Assembly: GCF_002811875.1 (NCBI RefSeq)
Contig: NZ_NPDZ01000008.1
Coordinates: 110,180-174,179 of the forward strand
DNA: 64,000 bases
Reading direction: 5' to 3'
Source of the DNA: Leptospira perolatii
GTDB lineage: Bacteria; Spirochaetota; Leptospiria; Leptospirales; Leptospiraceae
Shown: positions 57,932-64,000 of the stretch, in pieces
How the letters are laid out: each line of letters starts with the position of its first letter
Numbering within the stretch: position 1 is the stretch's first letter
Notes under the pieces: generated by a model
What the model saw: the letters and a program-made list of their open reading frames with translations, nothing else
What the model was told of the DNA's origin: nothing
The model's database searches: none
Made by a program: the position numbers and the translations under genes

Positions 57932-59056
57932 TTAGTTTTTTCGAATACTTCCCGAAACGAATGGTTTCGTGAATACAATTGCGTTTTTTGACTGGCCTCT
58001 GATTTCGATCAGGATCGGTTCTTCATGATTGATACTCTTCGAATCGATCCACGCAAGGCCCAAGCCTTTCTTTAAAGAAGGAGAAAAGGTTCCGGAAGTA
58101 GTGATGCCGATCTGCTTGCCGGCCGAATCTAGTACCGGCATGTTTTCTCTTGGAACTCCAGGCTCGGATAATTCAAATGCAGTCACTCTTCTGACTGCGC
58201 CGTGTAATTTTTCTCCGATGATTAATTCATACTTCGGAAATTTCACTTCCTTTTCTTTGACTGTCCAGCCGATTCCAGATTGAACTGGGGTTCTGGTCTC
58301 GTTTAGTTCATGGCCATAAAGCGGATATTTTGCTTCAATCCTAAGTGTATCTCTCGCACCCAAGCCCGCCGGAAGTAGTCCGTGGGGCTTTCCGGCCTCT
58401 AATAATTCTCTCCAGAGTTTTAATCCGGATTGGTTGGAAGTATAAATTTCGAAACCGTCTTCGCCAGTGTATCCTGTTCTGGAAAGGATCATTTTTTCGG
58501 ATTCGTTCCCGTTCATGTTTGCTTCGAATTTATAGTAACCGATTTTTGAAAGATCTCGATTCAGGTAATTAGATAAAATTTGATCTGCCTTCGGACCCTG
58601 GATCGCAATTTGATGCCAATCATTGCTTTGATTTTCCAGTTTGATCCCCGAATTGGAAGGCAAGTTTTTAGAGAGGTGATTTGCAACTGAATCAACGTTA
58701 GATGCGTTTGCACAAATCATATACTTGCGATCATTAAACTTATAAAGAGTAATATCGTCAACAATGCCACCATTTTCATTGATGATCGCACTGTATTGCA
58801 CCTGGCCTTCTGATAGAGAGGATACGGAATTACAAGTGACCGACTCTAAATAGTGAAGTAAGTCGGAAGGAGGTCCTTCCAAAAAGATCTCCCCCATGTG
58901 GGAGACATCGAACAAACCTGCGGCTTCTCTAGTGGCAGTGTGTTCTGCGATAATTCCTGAATACTGAACTGGCATATCCCATCCGCCGAATGGGATCATT
59001 TTCGCCCCCAGTTTAATGTGGTCCCCGTGCAACGGGGTAGTTTTCCATTGGGACAT
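57932..59056 (-). CDS. gcvT: Glycine cleavage system aminomethyltransferase, T protein
   Basis: A 374-residue enzyme releasing ammonia and transferring the methylene group to tetrahydrofolate. I place the start at ATG 59056, because [18 protein letters not shown] matches known GcvT N-termini; ATG 59080 and TTG 59104 are possible. Family blocks seen are [57 protein letters not shown] and GLAWIDS. It leads the gcvT-H-P operon. No glycine riboswitch is visible upstream. Confidence 0.96.
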   Translation of the reverse strand: MSQWKTTPLHGDHIKLGAKMIPFGGWDMPVQYSGIIAEHTATREAAGLFDVSHMGEIFLEGPPSDLLHYLESVTCNSVSSLSEGQVQYSAIINENGGIVDDITLYKFNDRKYMICANASNVDSVANHLSKNLPSNSGIKLENQSNDWHQIAIQGPKADQILSNYLNRDLSKIGYYKFEANMNGNESEKMILSRTGYTGEDGFEIYTSNQSGLKLWRELLEAGKPHGLLPAGLGARDTLRIEAKYPLYGHELNETRTPVQSGIGWTVKEKEVKFPKYELIIGEKLHGAVRRVTAFELSEPGVPRENMPVLDSAGKQIGITTSGTFSPSLKKGLGLAWIDSKSINHEEPILIEIRGQSKNAIVFTKPFVSGSIRKN

Positions 59057-59382
59057 AAGCGTTTGCGGCCATGATTTCATGACTTGGTGAGATCGAAAAA
59101 TCAATTTTGGACGGAGATTTTCGAGATGTTCAGAGAATTCTTAGATTTCTGAAGGACTTCCTACAAAACTTTCGATTCAAGCCCGAGATGTTCTGGATTG
59201 GGCAGATATATTCAGCTGTTTTCGTCATTCGGCTAGATAGTTTTTCAGAGCCCCCATTGGCTTTTCGGATTCTACTTTGCGCATGTCTCAAAATTAAATC
59301 GGTTTTTTCTAAATTTGCTCTTGCGTAAGTGCTCTTCGTCTAGACTGACTGCTCGATTGAGAAGTTGCTTTTGGAGGATCTG

Positions 59383-59826
59383 ATGGCTGATCATATCAAA
59401 TACAGGACCCTTAGAAATTATAAATACCAGTTACTTTATGATTATACGATACAGATCGATCTTCGTCCAGCTTCAGAGATTATAGAACCTCACCAAGGGG
59501 AACTTAGATTCATTCGCCTAAAGCAAAATGGACAGCTTACTATTTTTGAAGGCTATGCATGGGACGGACCGAGTGGACCTACGATCGATACTCCAAATTT
59601 TATGCGAGGGTCCTTAGTGCATGACGCCCTCTATCAGCTAATGCGTAATAGTCGGTTGGATCAATCTACGAGGAAGTATGCTGACGATTTGCTGCATGAC
59701 CTTTGTATCGAAGACGGTATGTCCAAGTTGAGGGCTAAGTGGGTTCATTGGGCGGTTCGTACTTTTGGGGGGTCGGCCGCAGCACCAGGTTCGAATCATG
59801 ATTATGAAGAGCTGACTGCGCCATAA
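59383..59826 (+). CDS. DUF1353 domain protein
   Basis: A 147-residue protein with the DUF1353 core: GQLTIFEGYAWDGPSGPTI, TPNFMRGSLVHDALYQLMR and RKYADDLLHDLC. Members are often found in phages and mobile regions; the conserved Asp/His residues hint at a hydrolase-like or metal-binding fold. ATG 59383 is six bases after GGAGG, preferred to TTG 59365. The 278 bases before it (59105-59382) hold no other gene I can support. Confidence 0.9.
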   Translation: MADHIKYRTLRNYKYQLLYDYTIQIDLRPASEIIEPHQGELRFIRLKQNGQLTIFEGYAWDGPSGPTIDTPNFMRGSLVHDALYQLMRNSRLDQSTRKYADDLLHDLCIEDGMSKLRAKWVHWAVRTFGGSAAAPGSNHDYEELTAP

Positions 59827-59854
59827 CTCTTCATTTGATGTCTTCGAAATAGAA

Positions 59855-60337
59855 TTGGAACCGAGATTTGGTGAAGCTGGAATCGGAGAGAAAATACTAA
59901 AGAAGAAAGCTTTTTCATGGATTTCAGATCTTTGGAAAAAAGATACGAACATGAGATTGGGAAGATTCTTAGAATGCTATGCGGAGGCCCTGCGTAGCTT
60001 AGTAAAAGATAAAAATGTCGAAGTAGTGGAGCACCTAACAAAAGGTCAGTGGTCTGACTTAGATGAGGCACTCCAAAAAGGATCGGCGGTTATGCTTGGA
60101 ACGTCGATTACTCCCTCCGGACATTTTCTGTGCCTGGTTGATATAAAGTGGGTCGAAGGCAAAAAGTATTATACTGTTCTAGATTCTTGGGGAAATGCAC
60201 TTTCTAAACCTCAGTATGCAGATCACAATGGAGAAAGGGTCGTCTATGATTCTGAATGGTTAAAAGCCAGATGCGGTCTCGGAGCAGACAAAGGCAGATT
60301 CTGCAGATTTCTTTATTTAAAGCAATTAGGAATATAA
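59855..60337 (+). pseudogene. C39-like (papain-fold) peptidase remnant, probably 5'-truncated
   Basis: Roughly 160 residues from TTG 59855. The C-terminal part has GSAVMLGTSITPSGHFLCLVDIKW (His of a papain-like pair) and TVLDSWGN (Asp/Asn partner). An N-terminal catalytic-Cys box is missing: the frame is open upstream to a stop at 59813-59815, yet no ATG/GTG and no ribosome-binding site occur there. It could be a shortened non-catalytic homologue or a decayed gene. It starts right after the DUF1353 gene. Confidence 0.6.
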
Positions 60338-60465
60338 GATCGAAGCTTTATTTGAGACTATAGTCATTCAGGCTTCTGAGTGAGCTTTTTCACGACCAAT
60401 TCATTGTTCTTCGCGATACTGGCAAATAAAGAATTACTATTTTCTTATACGAATCTTCAGTATAA

Positions 60466-60496
60466 AGAAGAGTCGCATCCATGGCGCGACTCTTCT
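60466..60496 (-). terminator. 11-bp perfect hairpin, probable terminator of the 60566 gene
   Basis: AGAAGAGTCGC (60466-60476) pairs with GCGACTCTTCT (60486-60496) with a nine-base loop. Minus-strand transcripts of the membrane protein gene ending at 60566 run into it; a modest T/A run (TTTAT) follows. It also stands downstream of the convergent C39-like remnant. Confidence 0.65.
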
Positions 60497-60565
60497 CCCC
60501 AAATACCCGTCTTATCAATCCCAATTTCAAATAGTGCAAAAACTTTCGGGAGACTGTATTCCCGA

Positions 60566-60976
60566 TCAGCTTTTTTTCATCCGAATTGCACCGACTAACA
60601 ATAAGATAATGGAGACAAGCATTCCTAAGACGCCGGGCATGCCCACCGGCGGAAATTCGGCGGGTGCGCCTGCCGCCCCCTTGATAGCAAGTCCGACTGG
60701 GAGTAGTAATCCGCAGGCAGCCGCAATCGCAAGTGTCCACTTTCCTTTATTAGGTAATTCTAATTTATCTACATAAAGCCCGATAATCAGATTATACAAT
60801 GAGATGGGCATTCCATGAGAATGGCCTTCCCTTAGATAGAATCTTACTAAGGATAGCAAGTGATCGCCATTCCTGACACTGTACTGATCAAAGGTTGCGC
60901 CCAATACAAGTCCACCACAGGCCGCGATCAGCAGACCTGTTGCTCCGACAATCAGATTGAATTTTCCGATCTTCAT
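60566..60976 (-). CDS. Small membrane protein, hypothetical
   Basis: A 136-residue protein with four TM segments (about 8-28, 57-70, 80-98 and 110-132). A short loop REGHSHGMPISLYN contains two His in the centre. I do not recognise the family. Located between the hairpin at 60466 and a gene-poor region, so it is a single-gene unit. Confidence 0.68.
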   Translation of the reverse strand: MKIGKFNLIVGATGLLIAACGGLVLGATFDQYSVRNGDHLLSLVRFYLREGHSHGMPISLYNLIIGLYVDKLELPNKGKWTLAIAAACGLLLPVGLAIKGAAGAPAEFPPVGMPGVLGMLVSIILLLVGAIRMKKS

Positions 60977-61101
60977 ACTTTCTTTCCCGCCTTACTATTC
61001 TCTAAAGCTTTTAGAATGAAGAAATTTACGGGAAAAAAAATCATTTTCCCGTGCCAAACCACATAAATTCCTAATTAAAAGCTAGAATTTCATTGCGCGA
61101 A

Positions 61102-61134
61102 CTGAGGTGTTCTTTCGGAGCTGAGGTGTACTTT
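61102..61134. repeat. Tandem 14-mer repeat, 19-bp period
   Basis: CTGAGGTGTTCTTT at 61102-61115 recurs as CTGAGGTGTACTTT at 61121-61134, one mismatch. Such a pair resembles transposase-binding repeats at an insertion-sequence end or a tandem operator; no transposase gene is adjacent. Confidence 0.5.
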
Positions 61135-61140
61135 GAGTTT

Positions 61141-61192
61141 AGCCCCACCCTTCCTGGGCGGGGGCCGGAGCGAAGCGGTGGAGCACGCCTCA
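61141..61192. repeat. GC-rich dispersed repeat (GCCCCACCC type), second copy
   Basis: A GCCCCACCCTTCC / GGGCGGGGGCC fold-back followed by GGAGCGAAGCGGTGGAGCAC and GCCTCA parallels the block at 7214-7269 (CCGTGGGAGCGCGCCCTC). The two are diverged copies of one family, in a similar position in intergenic DNA. Confidence 0.55.
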
Positions 61193-61239
61193 TACCAAAA
61201 ATCCATTGAATTTTCAAGGGAATTTCAAGGTGAGATTTT

Positions 61240-61257
61240 TTGTAGGAGCTCCTACAA
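61240..61257. promoter_or_regulatory. Perfect 18-bp palindrome TTGTAGGAGCTCCTACAA
   Basis: Both halves (TTGTAGGAG / CTCCTACAA) are exact reverse complements with no spacer. It lies in non-coding DNA about 540 bases before the ceramidase-like gene. It could be an operator, but short GTAGGA-type palindromes are frequent as dispersed elements in Leptospira intergenic DNA (from memory), so a repeat is also possible. Confidence 0.45.
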
Positions 61258-61793
61258 TCGCGTTTACCGAACTGGTGACAATAATCCTTATCTTCAAAAA
61301 TTTTTATTTTTCATAATATACTCATTACTTTTTGTTTTCTAGATTGTTGTTCCCAAGTCGGAAACTTTTATCTAGCACAAAACAAGCGATCGATCTCTCG
61401 CTTTAAGATGCCCCTACAGATCTATTTCTCGCGTTAGTTCCTGTTTAATGTGAGATTAAAGTTTTTGGCACCTACTTCGACCATTGGACTCTTCTACATC
61501 TGTTATCGTTTATTCAAGAGTTGGTCGGAAAATTTTGCATTGAATCTCTAAGGAAGGAGAGCTTTTAACCTGAGTTAGCACTTCGGTCTTCTATATGAGA
61601 TTACAGCTCGGATTTTCTTTTCGCTTCTTGGTTGAAGGGATCGTTTAAAAATCCTGCACTTTTTTAGAATGATATAATTGATTTGTAAGAAGAACGAATA
61701 CTATCAATAGCATCTAATTTCCTTGTATTTCAAAGATCTTTTGGTAACAAGGATTACTTTACTCCCGAATTGAATCAACCGTTAGGAGAAATA

Positions 61794-63836
61794 ATGAACA
61801 TTGTTAATAGAAATGTGAAGGGAATCTCGAAATTCGTAAAATCTTTAAGCATCACGGCCGTCGGTGTTTTCTTAATTCTTTCCTGCTCAGCAGGTATTCA
61901 ATATAAGATTTCTTATAAAAAACCAGTAATTCCTTCGAAAACAAAAGGCTTAATGGCGGGAAGTGCAAAGGTGGATTTGACTCCTCCTCCTGGTCTTCCG
62001 TTGGCCGGTTATTCTATGTTAGCTGAAACGGAAAAAGGATTTAGAACTAGAATTTATGCACGTATCTTTTATGTTCGAAAAGATGACAAACCTCCGGTTG
62101 TTTTGATCCAAGGTGATCTTCTATCTGGTTCTTTATTAATTCACCATCTTTTGGCGGAGAAGTTGGCATCTACCACAGATGTTAGTTTCGGTGGAATTGT
62201 TTTCTCGGGAAATCATACTCACTCAGCTCCGGCAAACTTTTATGAGAATAATTTTTATAATGAATTCGCATCCAACAAGCCGGGCTTTGATAAAGCCTGG
62301 ACTGAGTTTATCGTAAATCGCCTAACAGCTGGAGTTGAAGAAGCTTACAAATCGGCAAAACTTGCAAAGATTGCCACTGGAAAAACTCAGCTTTGGGGAG
62401 TTACTCGGAATCGTTCTATGGATGCTTACCGAGCAAATAAGAATTCGGGAGTCGATGAAATAAAGCCGGAGTTACAGTACCAGGCGATAAATCCAGAGAT
62501 GGTAATGGTAAGGATCGATGCACTTGATAAGGACGGTAGGTTCAAACCTTTAGGTGCCTTCACTACTTTTTCGATTCATGGCACAACTATACCAGATTCG
62601 ACTGAGTCGGTTAACGCTGACGTGTTCGCGTATCCTGAAAGAATTTTGGAAAAAAGGATCAGGAGTGAATTTAAATCTAGCTGGAATCCTATTCACGCAG
62701 TGAGTAATGCGACTCATGGAGATAACTCACCTGACTATCGCGAAAGCATGCAAGGGTTTATCGAATCTAGACGGTTAGGTGAAGAGATCGGAAAAAAGGC
62801 AGTTGCACTTTTCGATTCTTTGCAGACCTCCTTAAGTTTTGATACTGTAATTTCATTTAATACTAGGGAAGTCGATGTATATGAGAATCCAAAGTTCGGC
62901 GAAGCGGAGTTATGCGATAGACCTTACGTAGGAACTGCTCTAACAGGAGGTGCAGAAGATGGTCAGACTCCAGTTTTGAATTGGCTTCCACTATGGGGAG
63001 AAGGTTGGCCTCGCTGGTTCTTGACTGGAGGATGCCAAGGGCACAAAAGGATCGTAGGCTTTAAGTACCTTCAACCGATCGTATTAAGAAAAGCAAAATT
63101 TCCTCATAAACTACTTCTTCAATCCGTTAGAATTGGAGACACAATATTGCTTCCTGTTCCATTTGAGGTAACTCGCGAATCCGGTAGACGCTTTGTGGAA
63201 GCAGCTATTCAATCCGCTGAACAAACGATCAAAAATGCATCAGTAATCAGTTGCGCGAACGGATACTTCGGTTACGTGACTACTCCTGAGGAGTACACGA
63301 GACAGCACTATGAAGGAGGTCATACACTCTATGGCCCTTCCACTCAGCCGTTTTTGCAAGCCCACCTCGCTGACTTAACTAAAAATCTTCCTTCGGTCGG
63401 CGGAAAGGAGGAGTTCCCCAATTCTTGGGAATTTGAACTAGACGGATCTTCTTATTTTCCAACGAAATCGGATACGATTGTTGGTCAGAGAGAAGTACTG
63501 GATCAACCTGAACTCATGATGGCGGAAGAAAACTTGGAAAAGCATTGGGTGTTTCGCTACAAGGATGTTGGACCTTCCAAAATAGATTTACACGAGCCAC
63601 TTGTTTCCCTTGAAGCCAAAGATGAAGGCGGAGACTGGAAAACACTTCTCAAAGAAGGCGAACCTGTCGACGACAATGGCGTGGATTTAGAAATTCATTT
63701 TGATGGAAACAAGGGGGATGGGATGGCCGCGTACATTATCCGTTGGTTTAATCCTGAGCATTATGGAAAAAGAAAATATAGATTCGTAATTCAACCCAGA
63801 GCTGGCTTGGCAAAATTCTTTTCCCCAGAATTCTGA
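61794..63836 (+). CDS. Neutral/alkaline ceramidase-like lipoprotein
   Basis: A 680-residue lipoprotein, ATG 61794 four bases after TAGGAGA; lipobox at Cys31. The neutral ceramidase family fits: AGSAKVDLTPPPGLPLAGY, the metal motif NHTHSAP (140-146), HGTTIP, the GDNSPD stretch equivalent to the nucleophile site GDVSPN, and NGYFGYVTTPEEYTRQHYEGGHTLYGP. A C-terminal beta domain closes it. It would hydrolyse ceramide or a related N-acyl lipid outside the inner membrane; in a spirochete this may be host-lipid or environmental-lipid use. Confidence 0.9.
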   Translation: MNIVNRNVKGISKFVKSLSITAVGVFLILSCSAGIQYKISYKKPVIPSKTKGLMAGSAKVDLTPPPGLPLAGYSMLAETEKGFRTRIYARIFYVRKDDKPPVVLIQGDLLSGSLLIHHLLAEKLASTTDVSFGGIVFSGNHTHSAPANFYENNFYNEFASNKPGFDKAWTEFIVNRLTAGVEEAYKSAKLAKIATGKTQLWGVTRNRSMDAYRANKNSGVDEIKPELQYQAINPEMVMVRIDALDKDGRFKPLGAFTTFSIHGTTIPDSTESVNADVFAYPERILEKRIRSEFKSSWNPIHAVSNATHGDNSPDYRESMQGFIESRRLGEEIGKKAVALFDSLQTSLSFDTVISFNTREVDVYENPKFGEAELCDRPYVGTALTGGAEDGQTPVLNWLPLWGEGWPRWFLTGGCQGHKRIVGFKYLQPIVLRKAKFPHKLLLQSVRIGDTILLPVPFEVTRESGRRFVEAAIQSAEQTIKNASVISCANGYFGYVTTPEEYTRQHYEGGHTLYGPSTQPFLQAHLADLTKNLPSVGGKEEFPNSWEFELDGSSYFPTKSDTIVGQREVLDQPELMMAEENLEKHWVFRYKDVGPSKIDLHEPLVSLEAKDEGGDWKTLLKEGEPVDDNGVDLEIHFDGNKGDGMAAYIIRWFNPEHYGKRKYRFVIQPRAGLAKFFSPEF

Positions 63837-63867
63837 TTTTTTTGTAGGGCCCCACCCTTGGTATGAA

Positions 63868-64000
63868 CCGGAGACATGGGTAACAGAATAGACCGGGAAC
63901 ATAGGTAACACTAAACAAACGCAAAGGAGGACAAGCCTTTGCCGTGGAAAGAGGTGCGACCGATGGACGAGAAGGTTAAGTTTATTGCTGCCGTGGTAGA
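63868..64000 (+). mobile_element. Left end of an IS481-type insertion sequence (cut by window edge)
   Basis: Two 18-mers CCGGAGACATGGGTAACA (63868-63885) and CCGGGAACATAGGTAACA (63893-63910) lie 25 bases apart, as in the paired transposase-binding ends of IS481-like elements. The transposase starts 28 bases on. The DNA just before (GCCCCACCCTT at 63849-63859) looks like the first half of the dispersed GC-rich repeat, suggesting insertion next to or in such a repeat. The exact end is unknown. Confidence 0.75.
63939..64000 (+). CDS. IS481-family transposase, N-terminal fragment
   Basis: TTG 63939 follows AAAGGAGGA (63922-63930) at an eight-base spacing. The 20 visible residues begin MPWKEVRPMDEKVKF, the usual N-terminus of IS481-type DDE transposases (integrase core). 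The rest lies beyond the window. Confidence 0.82.
   Translation, partial: MPWKEVRPMDEKVKFIAAVV

Larger units (their letters stand above)
60977..61793. other. Gene-poor stretch with repeats
   Basis: About 817 bases with no credible coding frame. It holds tandem 14-mers at 61102 and 61121, a GC-rich dispersed repeat at 61141-61192 and a perfect 18-bp palindrome at 61240-61257. The rest is AT-rich with irregular codon structure. It looks like decayed or insertion-prone DNA upstream of the ceramidase-like gene. Confidence 0.6.

Noticed and set aside
59107..59328. 73-codon frame upstream of the DUF1353 gene
   Set aside because: No ribosome-binding site and no recognisable protein features; probably the gcvT upstream region.
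59105..59382. Possible glycine riboswitch upstream of gcvT
   Set aside because: No tandem conserved GGAGAG / CCGCCGAAGG-type aptamer core is visible on the gcvT strand.
60380..60598. 72-codon frame in front of the 60566 gene
   Set aside because: It spans the terminator hairpin and overlaps the membrane gene antisense; codon use is not coding-like.

Overview
The window reads as spirochaete chromosome, most probably Leptospira. The evidence is a moderately AT-rich, densely coded sequence with many secreted lipoproteins that have loose spirochaetal lipoboxes (Cys after L/S/A-rich tails), TTG/GTG starts, a lone 5S rRNA gene not linked to 16S/23S, DUF3052-type proteins, a possible flagellar-coiling protein, and dispersed GCCCCACCC-type GC-rich repeats. 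I assigned no species.

Region by region. 1-5.2 kb: a 5'-truncated gene, then a tight minus-strand cluster murA / 4Fe-4S ferredoxin / SpoIID-LytB protein / HExxH protein, which is peptidoglycan related. The MurA active-site Cys is an Asp. 5.4-11.5 kb: apolipoprotein N-acyltransferase (lnt), then a minus-strand group with a LolA-like lipoprotein, a sterol-desaturase-type hydroxylase with a large membrane tail, and a CrtC/Svf1-like secreted protein. 11.6-18.7 kb: an ECF sigma factor with a His-rich one- or two-TM partner, NADP isocitrate dehydrogenase, a double-receiver regulator, MazG and a DUF6580 membrane protein. 18.8-24.3 kb: a beta-barrel protein, a LOG hydrolase, an ankyrin protein, an AEC transporter, an M23 peptidase and tRNA-Thr(CGT). 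24.4-36.2 kb: SDR, formylglycine-generating-enzyme-like protein, hybrid histidine kinase, QueE-like radical SAM enzyme, SNF2 ATPase, pheT and gamma carbonic anhydrase. 36.2-45.4 kb: tandem PsbP-like paralogues, two DUF3052 proteins (one with a histone H1-like tail), cytochrome oxidase subunit IV, ATP-grasp protein, UMF1 transporter, BFD ferredoxin, RibD-type reductase and monofunctional glycosyltransferase. 45.5 kb: the 5S rRNA gene with a strong terminator. 45.8-54.6 kb: lipoproteins, a family I lipase followed by a lipase-foldase-like gene, a GH114 glycosidase, a DUF2079 membrane protein and a CPBP protease. 54.6-59.1 kb: the glycine cleavage operon gcvT-gcvH-gcvP. 59.4-64 kb: DUF1353, a probably truncated C39-like peptidase remnant, a gene-poor repeat-bearing stretch, a neutral-ceramidase-like lipoprotein and the left end of an IS481-type element cut by the window edge.

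Functional themes are envelope biogenesis (MurA, Lnt, SpoIID, GT51, M23, lipoproteins), one-carbon/glycine and TCA metabolism, signalling, and secreted lipid or polysaccharide hydrolases (lipase, ceramidase-like, GH114). I saw no CRISPR array, prophage or classical defence island. The most interesting items are the Asp-type MurA, the QueE with unusual cysteine spacing next to an SNF2 ATPase, the lipase/foldase pair, the DUF3052-histone-tail fusion, the ceramidase-like protein and the degenerate receiver domain.
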